Shown here: positions 8,678 through 17,455 of the stretch, one piece after another
How the letters are laid out: the number at the start of each line of letters is the position of its first letter
Position numbering within the stretch: position 1 is the first letter of the stretch
NCBI RefSeq assembly: GCF_965203655.1
Contig: NZ_CBDBDD010000006.1
Location: 124,001 to 188,000, forward strand
Length of the DNA: 64,000 bases
Source: Poriferisodalis sp965203655
Lineage (GTDB): Bacteria > Actinomycetota > Acidimicrobiia > Acidimicrobiales > Poriferisodalaceae
Reading direction: 5' to 3'
The notes under the pieces: generated by a model
Databases searched by the model: none
The model's input: the letters and a program-made list of their open reading frames with translations, nothing else
Told to the model about the DNA's origin: nothing
Program-made: the position numbers and the translations under genes

Positions 8678-9715
8678 TCAGCCGGCGCCGAATCCCGCTC
8701 CCATCAGATCGCCGAAGTCGCCCTCTATCTCATCCGGCGGCGGCGCCTCGATCGTGATGTCCGCGTCGTAGTCATAGAAATTCATCACGTTGGAGATGTC
8801 GAACAAGCCCGCAAGCTCCTCCTCCATGCCCTCGGTCTCGGATTCGTCGAGGTCACCCATGAGCTCCTCCACGAGCGGGCCCACGTCGACGCTGATGCGA
8901 CGGGTCAGGCCGTATTGGTCAATCCAGATGTCGTAGGTGATCTCGCCGGAGAACATGTCGCCGACGAAGGGAAGCGAGCCGTCTGCGCCCTCGGGCTCCG
9001 TCACGAACTCTTCGGTCATCGCTGCGAAATCGAGGGTGGAGCGGAGGTGGGTCGTCGAGCGGCCGTCGATGAGCTCCTTGCCGATGATCTCCGCGCCAGT
9101 GACGAACTCGATCTGATTCGTGTAGTCATTCGGCAGGCGGCACGCCCCATCCACCGGTGTCTCCCCCGGCAATGCGGACGGGCACACAATCCCCATCGCC
9201 GCGGCAGTTTCTGCGTCAAGGGTGAACCACCCCTCGGGCAGCTCGTCGCCGACCAGTGCTCGCAGCTCCTCGGGCACCACGAATTGCAGGTATTGGACAC
9301 CGTCGACGAACCGAATCTCAAACCCGAATCCGGCGGGACCTCCAGCGCCCATCATCTCGTCGAAATTCATCGTCATCGAGAAGTTCTGCTGGCCGTCGCT
9401 CTCGAAGTGCATTGCGACAGTGGCCAGCTCGCCCATGTCCATCTGCATGTCGCCGCGCACCGACCGCTCGGCGCTGTTCTCGAATGCCTGCACCAGCAAT
9501 TCCATGGCATCTGCCGGCAATTCCGCGACGGTGGTCGGCGGTGCCGTAGTGGCTGCCGCGGTGGTTGCAGGCGCCTCTGTGGCGGCAACCGTCGCTGCCG
9601 TGACGACATCGTCGGCTGTCTCGTCATTGTCGGTGCCGGCACCGCACGCCGCGGCTGCGAGCACCAGCGCCACTAGTCCCGCGGCACATCTCGCCCAACG
9701 AGCCTTCACATTCAT
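8678..9715 (-). CDS. Secreted lipoprotein, paralogue 2
   Basis: AAGGAG is followed directly by ATG ATG AAT GTG; spacing fits ATG 9715 (3 nt) or GTG 9709 (9 nt). The product, about 345 residues, begins NVKARWARCAAGL, has a hydrophobic helix and lipobox (LAAAAC), a short Ala/Thr linker, then the same beta-rich domain as paralogue 1: DAMELLVQAFENSAERS, TYDIWIDQYGLTRRISVD and NFYDYDADITIEAPPPDEIEGDFGDLMG. It is the upstream neighbour of the intact enoyl-CoA hydratase, exactly as paralogue 1 neighbours the collapsed one, so the two loci are copies of one block. Lipid or small-molecule carriage at the envelope is possible but unproven. Confidence 0.8.
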   Translation of the reverse strand: MNVKARWARCAAGLVALVLAAAACGAGTDNDETADDVVTAATVAATEAPATTAAATTAPPTTVAELPADAMELLVQAFENSAERSVRGDMQMDMGELATVAMHFESDGQQNFSMTMNFDEMMGAGGPAGFGFEIRFVDGVQYLQFVVPEELRALVGDELPEGWFTLDAETAAAMGIVCPSALPGETPVDGACRLPNDYTNQIEFVTGAEIIGKELIDGRSTTHLRSTLDFAAMTEEFVTEPEGADGSLPFVGDMFSGEITYDIWIDQYGLTRRISVDVGPLVEELMGDLDESETEGMEEELAGLFDISNVMNFYDYDADITIEAPPPDEIEGDFGDLMGAGFGAG

Positions 9716-9841
9716 CATCTCCTTGCCGGAGCGACGGTGCCGGCTGTTGGGCACCGCGGACACGAACCGGCCTGCGGCCAGTATCTCAGTTGGTCATTCC
9801 CGCACTTGGTCACATGTTTGAGCCCGTGCCGGCGCTGACAG

Positions 9842-10885
9842 CTATGTCGTGGAGATCGGATCGGACATCCGATCCTCGAGGAAGTCCGCGAATCCCAAGT
9901 CGTCGAGCCACTCACCGAATTCACCGACGATCTCGTCCGCGGGCGGTGCCTCGATGGTGATGTCGGCGCCGAAGTCGTAGAAGTCCCCCACAATGACCAC
10001 CGTCGGTGTCTCGTCGATCTCTTCCCCGAACGCTTCACCCAACGCTTCGAAGTTCAGCGTGAGTTCCATGCTCATGCGATGTGTCCGGAGATCATCGTCA
10101 ACCCACATCTCGATGGGCACCTCACTGGGCATCGATGCGAGCGCCAGTGCCATCAAGCCGCCATCGACGGCTTCGCCGAGGGCCTCTTCCATGAGCGACT
10201 TGAAGTCGAGCGCGGACCGAACCCTGATCGTCTCGACGCCGCGCACAGTCTCGCGGCCGACGATGGTGGCCTCGAGTACGAAGTCCGTCATCTCGGAGAG
10301 ATCGTTCGGCGGCACACACTCGTCGCTGTCAGGCCCCGAAACCGGCACTAGAGGGCCGCAGTTGAGGCCCAGCAACTCCATCGTTTCACGGCCCATCGTC
10401 AGCCAGCCGTCGGGAAACTCGATGCCCAACTCGTCGAGCAGCTCCTCGGGAACGTCGTCGTACAGCTCCTCGGGCATGCTGACCCGGGCGTACACGACAT
10501 CATCAACCATGAGCATCTCGACGGAGGCCTGCGCTTCAGGGTCGTCCAATCCCACCCCAATATGCGTGATCGTGCGCGTGTTGCCGTGCTCGTCGATCTC
10601 GGAGTACTCCTCCTGCGCCCCGCCCTCGGCGCCACCCGCGTCGGTGGTGGTACGGACTCGGCTGGATTCGGTGTGTTCGGCGTTCATGGCCGCTAGCACG
10701 AGTTCCCGGGCGCTGAGCTCGGATGGATCCGGTCGGTCTACGTCGGCCAGACCGTCGGCCTGGCTGCCTGCGATCACTTCTTGGTCGGACGAACCACCGC
10801 ACGCGCTGATGGCGAGGACTGCTGCGGCGATGAACGGCGCGAGCAGCGGCCGCCTTGACCGCCTTTGCGTGGGTCGCATCTTCAT
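9842..10885 (-). CDS. Secreted lipoprotein, paralogue 3
   Basis: ATG 10885 is preceded by AAGGGA at 5 nt. The 347-residue product has an Arg-rich start, a hydrophobic helix and a textbook lipobox (ISAC at residues 27-30), followed by a short acidic linker. The domain starts SARELVLAAMNAEHTESSR and ends FYDFGADITIEAPPADEIVGEFGEWLDDLG. It is more diverged from paralogues 1 and 2 than they are from each other (for example PSEVPIEMWVDDDLRTHRMSM replaces the TYDIWID phrase). It sits head-to-tail upstream of paralogue 2 with about 120 bp between, a tandem duplication. A C-terminal scrap of a near relative lies at 4833-4886. Confidence 0.8.
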   Translation of the reverse strand: MKMRPTQRRSRRPLLAPFIAAAVLAISACGGSSDQEVIAGSQADGLADVDRPDPSELSARELVLAAMNAEHTESSRVRTTTDAGGAEGGAQEEYSEIDEHGNTRTITHIGVGLDDPEAQASVEMLMVDDVVYARVSMPEELYDDVPEELLDELGIEFPDGWLTMGRETMELLGLNCGPLVPVSGPDSDECVPPNDLSEMTDFVLEATIVGRETVRGVETIRVRSALDFKSLMEEALGEAVDGGLMALALASMPSEVPIEMWVDDDLRTHRMSMELTLNFEALGEAFGEEIDETPTVVIVGDFYDFGADITIEAPPADEIVGEFGEWLDDLGFADFLEDRMSDPISTT

Positions 10886-10953
10886 CGTGTTCCCTTGCAC
10901 TGCGCTGCTATGTCTCCGCGGCACATACTGCCAGACAACATGAAGTTTTCTGC

Positions 10954-12120
10954 TTACAGCGGGTGGGGGCCGGGGTCCATGCCGAGGCGGGTGCGGCCGT
11001 AGGCCTCGCCGACTGTGTCGAGATCGGCGACCTGGTGCTGGGAGGCCATCGTGACGTCCCGGAAGGCCTGCTGCAGGCGGCTGCCGTCGAAGACTGCCCG
11101 CCCGCCGGCGGCCGTGGTGACCCGGTCGAGTGCCCGGCGGCACAGCTCGATGGCGTAGCTGCCCTGGTACTTGGCGTGAGCCCGCAGCGCCTTGGAGTCG
11201 TCGCCCTCGGCGGCTTGGCGCAAGAGGCCGATCGTGTCGGCGATGAGCATCTCCGCGGAGCGCACCTCGGTGTTGGCCTCGGCGAGGCGCATGTGCAGCC
11301 CGGGCCGGCGCGACTTGGCCGTGCCCATGTAGCGATCGTCCTGAACGCCGAAACGGTCGGCGGCATCGTCCAGCCCGGCCCGGGCGAGCCCGAGGGCGGT
11401 GGCCGCGACATGCACCGAGAGACCAGGCAGGATCGGCGTGTGGTACAGCGATGTGCGGTGGCGGGCTGACCAAGGCGAGCGGGCGCCGAGCAGCTCCCCG
11501 GAGTCGAGCATGCGGTGGGTGGGCACGAAGGCCTGCTCGGCGGTGACATCGCACGAGCCGGTGCCGCGCAGGCCGATCGCATACCAGTTGTCGTCGACTT
11601 CGATGTCGGCGCGGGGCACAACCACGTGGATCAGGCGCGGCCGCTCCCCCGGCTCGAGCACCTGCGAGCCCAGCAGGAACCAGTCGCCCCACACCGCGCC
11701 GCTCGTGAACGGCCAGCGCCCGTCAACGAGCCAGCCGCCATCGCACTCGGTGGCCGAGCCGACCGGGGCCAGCGAACCCGGCACGATCGCGTCGAGATCG
11801 GCCCCGTACACCTCGTCTTGGAGGTCTTCGCTCATCGAGCCGATCATCCAGCTATGGCCGACCAGCACCATCAGCACCCAGGCTGCGGCGCCGTCGGACA
11901 GAGCCGCCTCGCGCACGTTGGCCACCATGTCGGCGAGCGTCAGCTCGTCGCCGCCGACCCGTTCGGGCACCAGCAGCCGCAACGCGCCCGAATCGCGCAA
12001 CGCCGAGATCGACTGCTCGGAGAGGTGACGGTGCTCTTCGTTCCAGGCGGCGTGCTCGGCCAGCACTGCGCCGGTGCGCCCGTCGATGCGCAGATCGGGC
12101 TCTGCCAGTGCCTCCGTCAC
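10954..12120 (-). CDS. Acyl-CoA dehydrogenase family protein
   Basis: A GTG at 12120 has AAGGAA seven bases upstream. The 388-residue product follows the acyl-CoA dehydrogenase layout: N-terminal helical domain (SEQSISALRDSGALRLLVPERVGG), central beta domain with a GLRGTGSCDVTAEQAFVP segment, and C-terminal helices (ALGLARAGLDDAADRF...). GTGSxDV with a following V-P is more typical of the two-component flavin monooxygenase/dibenzothiophene-desulfurisation (HpaH/DszC-like) branch than of true fatty acyl dehydrogenases, so hydroxylation of an aromatic or sterol-like substrate is an alternative. No catalytic Glu was confidently located. It begins 33 nt after the small repeat protein at 12154, so they may share a transcript. 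Confidence 0.75.
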   Translation of the reverse strand: MTEALAEPDLRIDGRTGAVLAEHAAWNEEHRHLSEQSISALRDSGALRLLVPERVGGDELTLADMVANVREAALSDGAAAWVLMVLVGHSWMIGSMSEDLQDEVYGADLDAIVPGSLAPVGSATECDGGWLVDGRWPFTSGAVWGDWFLLGSQVLEPGERPRLIHVVVPRADIEVDDNWYAIGLRGTGSCDVTAEQAFVPTHRMLDSGELLGARSPWSARHRTSLYHTPILPGLSVHVAATALGLARAGLDDAADRFGVQDDRYMGTAKSRRPGLHMRLAEANTEVRSAEMLIADTIGLLRQAAEGDDSKALRAHAKYQGSYAIELCRRALDRVTTAAGGRAVFDGSRLQQAFRDVTMASQHQVADLDTVGEAYGRTRLGMDPGPHPL

Positions 12121-12153
12121 AGCACTATTCCTTGGGCCCGCAGCGCCTCAATC

Positions 12154-12564
12154 TCAGCAGGGTTTGCCTCCGCGCATCTTGAGCGGCGACCACGCGAGGA
12201 ACCGCGTGCCCCGGATGACGCCGAAGGAGTTGAAGCCGCCAAAGGTGATGAGGCCACCCGAGCTCAATCCCCCGAACGAGATCACGCCGAGACTGTTGAG
12301 CCCGCCGATCGAGATAACCCCGATGGAGTTCGCGCCTCCGATGGCCACGATGCCGATGGCATTCCACCCGCCGAATGCGACAATGCCGACGCCGTTGCCG
12401 GCACCTACGGCAATGGCCGTGACCTCGCTCATCGGGACGTCGTCGAGCAGGCCCCACTGGGTCAGGGCGAACATCAGCGCCATGCCGCCAACCAGCACCA
12501 GCACCCACAGGAACGTCAGCCCCCGCATCTTGTCGAGCTCATGGCTGTCCATCTCATCGGCCAT
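12154..12564 (-). CDS. Small membrane protein with IGVISIGG repeats
   Basis: ATG 12564 follows a GAGGGGG site by 7 nt. The 136-residue product has a charged N-terminus, one clear transmembrane helix (FLWVLVLVGGMALMFAL), a short loop and then seven or so ten-residue units of the form N-S/A-I/L-G-V-I-S/A-I/F-G-G. The strict ten-residue period of alternating hydrophobic residues and GG suggests stacked beta strands, a small solenoid or sheet lying at the membrane. It ends near residue 115 with FNSFGVIRGTRFL. I do not recognise a named family. It is divergent from the SDR gene at 12798 and precedes the acyl-CoA dehydrogenase gene. Confidence 0.65.
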   Translation of the reverse strand: MADEMDSHELDKMRGLTFLWVLVLVGGMALMFALTQWGLLDDVPMSEVTAIAVGAGNGVGIVAFGGWNAIGIVAIGGANSIGVISIGGLNSLGVISFGGLSSGGLITFGGFNSFGVIRGTRFLAWSPLKMRGGKPC

Positions 12565-12687
12565 CGCAATCCCCCTCGTCAATGCGCCACGCCAGCGCCG
12601 AACCTAACCCACCGTCCCGACTCGCCGCCCGGCCACTGTTCAACCGAGAAGCCGGCGTCCGCGACCCCTGCGCCAGCAGCCGCGCTC

Positions 12688-12756
12688 AACAGCGGAGTCG
12701 GCTGGTGGCACGCGTGCGGGCTGCGCGAGGATGGCACGCTGTCCTGCCGGTGGACC
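12688..12756 (+). pseudogene. Orphan RCC1-like repeat fragment
   Basis: In the divergent gap between 12564 and 12798, one plus-strand frame reads NSGVGWWHACGLREDGTLSCRW. This has the C-G-L-R-x-D-G-x-x-x-C-W core of the repeats in the RCC1-type protein at 2999-4711. No start, signal peptide or further repeat surrounds it, and the frame runs straight on into unrelated sequence. It looks like a single surviving repeat of a lost gene. The match is short and could be chance, although Cys spacing and flanking residues all agree. Confidence 0.4.
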
Positions 12757-12797
12757 CGGTTCAGGCGGCGTCCGGACTACGTGCGACGGGAGCAGGG

Positions 12798-13901
12798 ATG
12801 GACATCCTCGTCATCGGGGGGACGGGGCCGACCGGGCCCCACATTGTGAACGGTCTGGTCGACCGTGGTCACACCGTGACGATCCTGCACACCGGACGCC
12901 ATGAGGTCGACACCATCCCCGACCATCTCGAGCACATCCACACCGATCCCTTCGACGAGGACGCCTTCCGGTCGTCGATCGAGGGCCGCAACTTCGATGT
13001 GGTCTTTGCGATGTACGGCCGGCTGCGGTCAATCGCCAAGGTGCTCGTCGGCCGGACTCCCCGCCTCATCTCCATTGGCGGCGTGCCGGTGTACAGCGGA
13101 TATGCGGAGCCCGCTGTTGAGTTTCCCGAAGGGATGGCCGTCCCGACAGGTGAGGACGCTCGGCTGGTCGGCGACGAGCGCTCGGGGCCCAAGCCGCTCA
13201 AGATGGCCGAGTCCGAGGAGCTGACGTTCTCGCTGCACCCCGATGCGACGCACTTCCGCTACCCGTACATCTACGGCCCCAACCAGGTGCTGCCGCGGGA
13301 GTGGACGCTGGTCAAGCGTGCGCTCGACGGCCGGCGCCAGATCATCGTGCCCGACGGCGGGCTCACCGTCGCCACGTCGGCGTTCGTCGAGAACGCCACC
13401 TCCGCGGTGCTGCTCGCGGTGGATCACATCGACGGCTCGGCGGGCGAGATCTACAACGTGGGCGACGATCGGCAGTTCACGTACGGGCAGATTGCGCAGA
13501 TCGTCGGCCATGAACTCGGCAACCCGTTCGAGCTTGTCTCGGTGCCCGGGGAGCTGGCCGCGACCGGCGGACCGTTCCTGCTCAACCACTCGTCGGCGCA
13601 CTCGATCCTCAGCACCGAGAAGATCCGCCGGCAGCTCGGCTATCGAGACAAGGTGGACCCCGAGGAGGGGCTGCGGCGGACAGTGCGATGGCAGGCGGAG
13701 AACCTTCCCGGCGACGACGGCGCCGCGACCCGGCTGCAGGATCCGTTCGACTACGCCGCCGAGGACGCCCTGATCGCTGCGACCGAGCGCTATGCGGAGG
13801 CGGTGGGGCGCATCGAGTGGGAACAACTGCCCGGCTGGACCTTCGGCTACTACGGACCTCGCGAGAACCCCGGCGGCCGCCGCGGCAGCTTCCGGGCGTG
13901 A
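12798..13901 (+). CDS. NAD-dependent epimerase/dehydratase (extended SDR)
   Basis: ATG 12798 follows GGGAGCAGGG. The 367-residue product begins MDILVIGGTGPTGPHIV, the G-x-x-G-x-x-G dinucleotide-binding motif of atypical and extended short-chain dehydrogenases. FRYPYIYGPNQVLP near residue 155 carries a Tyr in a P-x-I-Y-G-P context typical of UDP-sugar epimerase-like enzymes, and SAGEIYNVGDDRQFTYGQIAQIVG is the usual C-terminal signature. A canonical YxxxK dyad is not obvious, so a binding or reductase role cannot be excluded. The gene stands 58 bp before the amidase and reads the same way. Confidence 0.8.
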   Translation: MDILVIGGTGPTGPHIVNGLVDRGHTVTILHTGRHEVDTIPDHLEHIHTDPFDEDAFRSSIEGRNFDVVFAMYGRLRSIAKVLVGRTPRLISIGGVPVYSGYAEPAVEFPEGMAVPTGEDARLVGDERSGPKPLKMAESEELTFSLHPDATHFRYPYIYGPNQVLPREWTLVKRALDGRRQIIVPDGGLTVATSAFVENATSAVLLAVDHIDGSAGEIYNVGDDRQFTYGQIAQIVGHELGNPFELVSVPGELAATGGPFLLNHSSAHSILSTEKIRRQLGYRDKVDPEEGLRRTVRWQAENLPGDDGAATRLQDPFDYAAEDALIAATERYAEAVGRIEWEQLPGWTFGYYGPRENPGGRRGSFRA

Positions 13902-13960
13902 GGGGACTGGCCGGGGCGCGAGACTGCTCGCTGCGATGAGGTCGGAAAGTTGGGGACAGC

Positions 13961-15382
13961 GTGACGTCGACGATTGCTGAATTGGCGGCGGGCTACCGGG
14001 ATGGGTCCCGGTCGCCGGTGGAGGCGACCGAGGAATGCCTGACGGCGGTTGCGTCGCTGGACGGGCGGGTCGGGGCCTGGCAGGCGGTGTATGCGGACGA
14101 TGCCCGGGCGGCGGCTGGGGCTGCCGAGGCGGCGGTGGCGGCGGCGCGGGACTCGGGAGCGTCGCTGGGGCCGTTCTTCGGGGTGCCGTTCGCGCTGAAG
14201 GACATCGTGGACGTGGAAGGCCGGGTGACCACGGCGGGATCGGCCGAGTGGGCCGACCGGGTCTCGCCGGCGACGGGCACGGTTGCGCAGCGACTGTTGG
14301 ATGCGGGCGGAATCCTGCTGGGCAAGACCAAGACGGTCGAATTCGCCATGGGCGGCTGGGGCACCAACCAGCACATGGGCACGCCGTGGAACCCGTGGGA
14401 TCGGAATGTGCTGCGCACGCCGGGCGGCTCGTCGTCTGGGTCGGGTGCGGCGGTGGCTGCGGGCATGGCGCCGTGCGCTGTAGGGACCGACACGGGCGGG
14501 TCGGTGCGGCTGCCGGCGGCACTGTGCGGGATCGTCGGGCTCAAGACCACCGAGGGCCTGCTGCCGATCGACGGCATCGTTCCCCTGTCGCACACGCTGG
14601 ACACGCCGGGGCCGCTGACCCGATCGGTGCTGGACGCAGCGCTCATGTTCGACGCCATGCTGGGCACGCCGCCAGCCGAGGTTGAGCGGGCCTGGCTGGC
14701 CGGTCGCGGTCGCTACGGGGCAATGCGGGCGGCAATCGAGGGCGGTCTGGGCGGGCGGCGCATCGGCTGCCTGAGCGATGCCGAGCGTGCCGGGGTGGAT
14801 GCTGCGCAGCTCGCCGCCTACGACGCTGCGCTCGAGGTGCTGGCCGGGCTGGGTGCCGAGGTGGTGCCCTTCGACCCGCCGACGTCGTTCGAGGAGATGA
14901 AGAACACCCGCTTCGTGATCGTGACCGCCGAGTCGTACCACCACTACGGCGAGATGATGGAGAATCCGGCTTCGAAAGTGGACGAGCGGGTGCGGGCCAG
15001 GGTGCTGCCGGGGGCCGGCATCTCTGCCAGCGAGTACATCGCGGCGATGATGCAGCGCCGCATCGACCTGGCCGAGTTCGCCGAGGCGTTCGAAGGCTTC
15101 GACGCAATGGTGACGCCCACCACGCCGATGCTGCCGCTGCCCGTCGACGAGGCCGACGAGACGAACACCCCGGCGCTGTTCACCCGGGCCGGCAACTTCC
15201 TGGCGCTGTGCTCGACGACCGTGCCGACGGGCGTGTCACCGGCCGGACCGGGGGGCGGCTTGCCGACCTCGATCCAGTTCATGTGCCGGGGCGGCGACGA
15301 GACGTTGTCGCTGTCGCTGGCAGCGGCGTACGAGGCAGCTCGCGGCCCAATGCCCACGCCGCCCCTGTGGGCCGGCGGCTGA
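13961..15382 (+). CDS. Amidase signature-family enzyme
   Basis: The GTG-initiated 473-residue product contains the amidase signature: Lys80 in PFALKD, Ser157 in GGSSSGSG and Ser181 in GTDTGGSVRLPA. Their spacing (Lys, +77 Ser, +24 Ser) equals that of the Ser-cisSer-Lys triad of GatA-type amidases, so the enzyme should be catalytically competent. It hydrolyses an amide in the cytoplasm; the substrate is unknown. It could be mistaken for GatA, but there is no gatB/gatC neighbour and the C-terminal half (about 300-470) differs from what I expect of GatA. It follows the SDR gene by 59 bp and is followed by two small genes in the same direction. Confidence 0.88.
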   Translation: MTSTIAELAAGYRDGSRSPVEATEECLTAVASLDGRVGAWQAVYADDARAAAGAAEAAVAAARDSGASLGPFFGVPFALKDIVDVEGRVTTAGSAEWADRVSPATGTVAQRLLDAGGILLGKTKTVEFAMGGWGTNQHMGTPWNPWDRNVLRTPGGSSSGSGAAVAAGMAPCAVGTDTGGSVRLPAALCGIVGLKTTEGLLPIDGIVPLSHTLDTPGPLTRSVLDAALMFDAMLGTPPAEVERAWLAGRGRYGAMRAAIEGGLGGRRIGCLSDAERAGVDAAQLAAYDAALEVLAGLGAEVVPFDPPTSFEEMKNTRFVIVTAESYHHYGEMMENPASKVDERVRARVLPGAGISASEYIAAMMQRRIDLAEFAEAFEGFDAMVTPTTPMLPLPVDEADETNTPALFTRAGNFLALCSTTVPTGVSPAGPGGGLPTSIQFMCRGGDETLSLSLAAAYEAARGPMPTPPLWAGG

Positions 15383-15454
15383 GGGGCGCCGTTCGATGAC
15401 CAGCACGGTCGGCCAGCGTCAGACGGACGGCGACCAGATCAGGAGCATTCGCCC

Positions 15455-15829
15455 ATGAAGATCACCTGGATGCGCACCGGCGCCGACGGCCGGACCACGT
15501 TCGAGGATCTGCAGATCGCCACGACTCGAGGTGAGCGGGGCGACGAGACACCGCTGCTGCAGATCGACGGTGTCTTCTTCCGCACTGGCCAGCCAGCACT
15601 CGACATGGATTTCCACAATGCTCCGCGCCGGCAGCTGGTCATCCCTCTCGGCGGTGAACTTGAAGTCGAGGTCGGCGACGGGACGGTGCGCCACATCGGC
15701 ACCGGCGATGCCCTGCTGGCCGACGACTTGGACGGCCAGGGCCACAAGTCGCGGTTCATCCCCGACGGCGCCACGGTGGTGTTCGCAGTACTGCCCGAAG
15801 ACGCCGATCCGTCTGCTTGGCGCGCCTGA
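15455..15829 (+). CDS. Cupin-fold protein
   Basis: ATG 15455 is preceded by AGGAG at 9 nt. The 124-residue product is the length of a single-domain cupin. RRQLVIPLGGELEVEVGDGTVRHIGTGDALLADDLDGQGHKSRF gives the two conserved cupin strands: G-x-x-x-x-x at the first motif and G-D-x-x-x...G-H at the second, with a possible metal ligand His in QGHKSRF. The first motif lacks the usual H-x-H pair, so metal binding may be weak or absent. It lies between the amidase and an ABM-domain protein, possibly in one transcription unit. Confidence 0.7.
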   Translation: MKITWMRTGADGRTTFEDLQIATTRGERGDETPLLQIDGVFFRTGQPALDMDFHNAPRRQLVIPLGGELEVEVGDGTVRHIGTGDALLADDLDGQGHKSRFIPDGATVVFAVLPEDADPSAWRA

Positions 15830-15887
15830 CGACGGCGCTCAGGCAGACTCAGCCGGCGACAACCCCGAACTAGCGAGGAGCACGGCC

Positions 15888-16193
15888 ATGGGCAAGGCAA
15901 CGGTGATCGGCAGCTTCGACTGCCAGGACGGCAAGGCCGACGAGATGGAGGCCGTGCTGGCTTCGATGGTCGAGGCCGCCCGCGACGAGCCGGGCGTGGA
16001 GATCTACTCGTACCACCGGGGCGAGGGCAACACGTTCTGGTTCTTCGCGCTGATGAGCGATGCGGAGTCGATGCAGCACCACGGCCAGACCCCTGCCATG
16101 CAGGAGGCGATGGCTGCGTTCGGTCCGCTCATGGGTTCGCCGCCGCAGATGCAGATGACGACACCGGTCGCGGCCATCGGACTCGATCTCTAG
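15888..16193 (+). CDS. Antibiotic biosynthesis monooxygenase (ABM)-domain protein
   Basis: ATG 15888 follows GCGAGGAG at 7 nt. The 101-residue product is a single dimeric alpha-beta-barrel domain: IGSFDCQDGKADEMEAVLASMVEAARDEPGVEIYSYHRGEGN then FWFFALMSDAESMQHH and a closing strand. ABM proteins of this size act as cofactor-free oxygenases or heme/quinone-handling proteins; the sequence does not indicate which. The spacing to the cupin gene (58 bp) suggests co-expression. Confidence 0.75.
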   Translation: MGKATVIGSFDCQDGKADEMEAVLASMVEAARDEPGVEIYSYHRGEGNTFWFFALMSDAESMQHHGQTPAMQEAMAAFGPLMGSPPQMQMTTPVAAIGLDL

Positions 16194-16244
16194 GCGCGTC
16201 GCACGGGCGCCGCGCAAGGCGCGCCGAGCTCCGCAGGCAGCCGC

Positions 16245-17303
16245 TCAACTGCAAACGCTGACGGTTCGGGTGACGAGGTCGTCGAGGGCGAGTTCACCGA
16301 CACCAGCCAGCGTGACCTGCACGCGACCGTCCCAGGCGTCGGGCCAGTGCGCGGGGATCGGGCGGCCGGTCAGGCCCCACAGGGCACCGACGGTGGCGCC
16401 GTTGCAGTCGGTGTCACACCCCGCTGCGACGGTGTCGCCTATGGCGGTCGAGAAGTCGTGATCGCCGGAAAGGAGGCCCCATGTGACCAGTGCCAGATTG
16501 TTCACCGTGTGCACCGGCGACATGCCGTCATAGGCCGCGTGGATCGGCGCCGGGCCGTCGCCTGAGGTGGCGCAGCGGATGCCGAGCGCCATGGACGCGA
16601 CGCATGCCGAGTCGGCCGGCAGCAGCTCCATGGCGGTTTCGATCGCAGCCAGCACGGTCGGGCTGGACGGGATGGCTGCGCCGATCGCAGCGACGGCTTG
16701 GGCGCCGTAAACACCCTCGCCGCGGTGGGACAGGCGGGCGTCGCGGGCGGCGAGTTCGGCTGCCAGGGCGGGATCGCCGGGTGCCACCCAGCCGTACATG
16801 TCGGCGCGGATCTGTGCGCCGATCCAGTCGTTGAACTCGTTGTCGCTGCACTCGTCGAGGTCGAAGCCGGCGGGCTGGCCGAAAGCGAATGGCGTGGAGG
16901 CCTTGGCCATCAGCACGGCGTAGGCGGCCCGCTCGGCAGTGAAGGTGAGGCCGCCGGGCAGCAGGCGGAACCAGGCCCGGGCCACGTCCTCGGTGGTGAA
17001 GCCAGTGCCGTGCTCTTCCATCAGCATCAGCGACAGGACCGTGTAGTTGATGTCGTCGTCGGGCACGGCTGCGATGAGGCGGTCCTTGCAGGCGTCGGCG
17101 TTGCGTTCGACGGCAGACGGGGCGCCCGGCAGCAGCGGCACGTAGTCGCGCAGCGGCAGTGCGCCCGCCTGGGCGAGGTAGTCGCTGAGTGCTGCTGGAC
17201 CTTGGCGCATCGAGAGCAGCTCGACGGGCTTGCCGAGCATGCAGCCGCTGATGCGGCCGATCCAGGCGTTGCGAATCCGCTGTTCGTGGTTCGGACTGGT
17301 CAC
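16245..17303 (-). CDS. ADP-ribosylglycohydrolase (DraG-like) family protein
   Basis: GTG 17303 has GGGAGG seven bases upstream and gives VTSPNHEQRIRNAWIGRISGCMLGKPVE, the expected start of the fold; upstream ATGs lack a binding site. The 352-residue product has the two metal-binding stretches of ADP-ribosylglycohydrolases: DDDINYT near residue 100, and GCDTDCNGATVGALWGLTGRPIP near 300. These ligate the two Mg ions used to cleave ADP-ribose from proteins or small molecules. The TDCNGAT version (rather than GGDTDT) is typical of the J1-crystallin-like or fungal/actinobacterial subset. It is divergent from the serpin gene with about 150 bp between. Confidence 0.85.
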   Translation of the reverse strand: MTSPNHEQRIRNAWIGRISGCMLGKPVELLSMRQGPAALSDYLAQAGALPLRDYVPLLPGAPSAVERNADACKDRLIAAVPDDDINYTVLSLMLMEEHGTGFTTEDVARAWFRLLPGGLTFTAERAAYAVLMAKASTPFAFGQPAGFDLDECSDNEFNDWIGAQIRADMYGWVAPGDPALAAELAARDARLSHRGEGVYGAQAVAAIGAAIPSSPTVLAAIETAMELLPADSACVASMALGIRCATSGDGPAPIHAAYDGMSPVHTVNNLALVTWGLLSGDHDFSTAIGDTVAAGCDTDCNGATVGALWGLTGRPIPAHWPDAWDGRVQVTLAGVGELALDDLVTRTVSVCS

Positions 17304-17455
17304 GGCGTGGCCTCCCGCCATCGGCAACTTCGGCTCCGTCCCATGACGCCTGACTACCACTCCCGTTGGACCGCTGCTCCCGGGGGCTGCGGCTCGTGCC
17401 CGGCGTACCGCACGCAGCGGGGGGCGCGGTCACCCAGACCGGAGCCAGCCGTAAG

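Noticed and set aside
7700..9676. 658-residue plus-strand open frame
   Set aside because: It is antisense to the enoyl-CoA hydratase and lipoprotein genes; it is His/Arg-rich and lacks a binding site, as GC-rich antisense frames do.
10855..12849. Open frames on the plus strand opposite the acyl-CoA dehydrogenase and the IGVISIGG protein
   Set aside because: They mirror the third-codon-position bias of the real minus-strand genes and match nothing.
13961..15382. Amidase as GatA of the glutamyl-tRNA amidotransferase
   Set aside because: There is no gatB or gatC nearby and the C-terminal part does not look like GatA.
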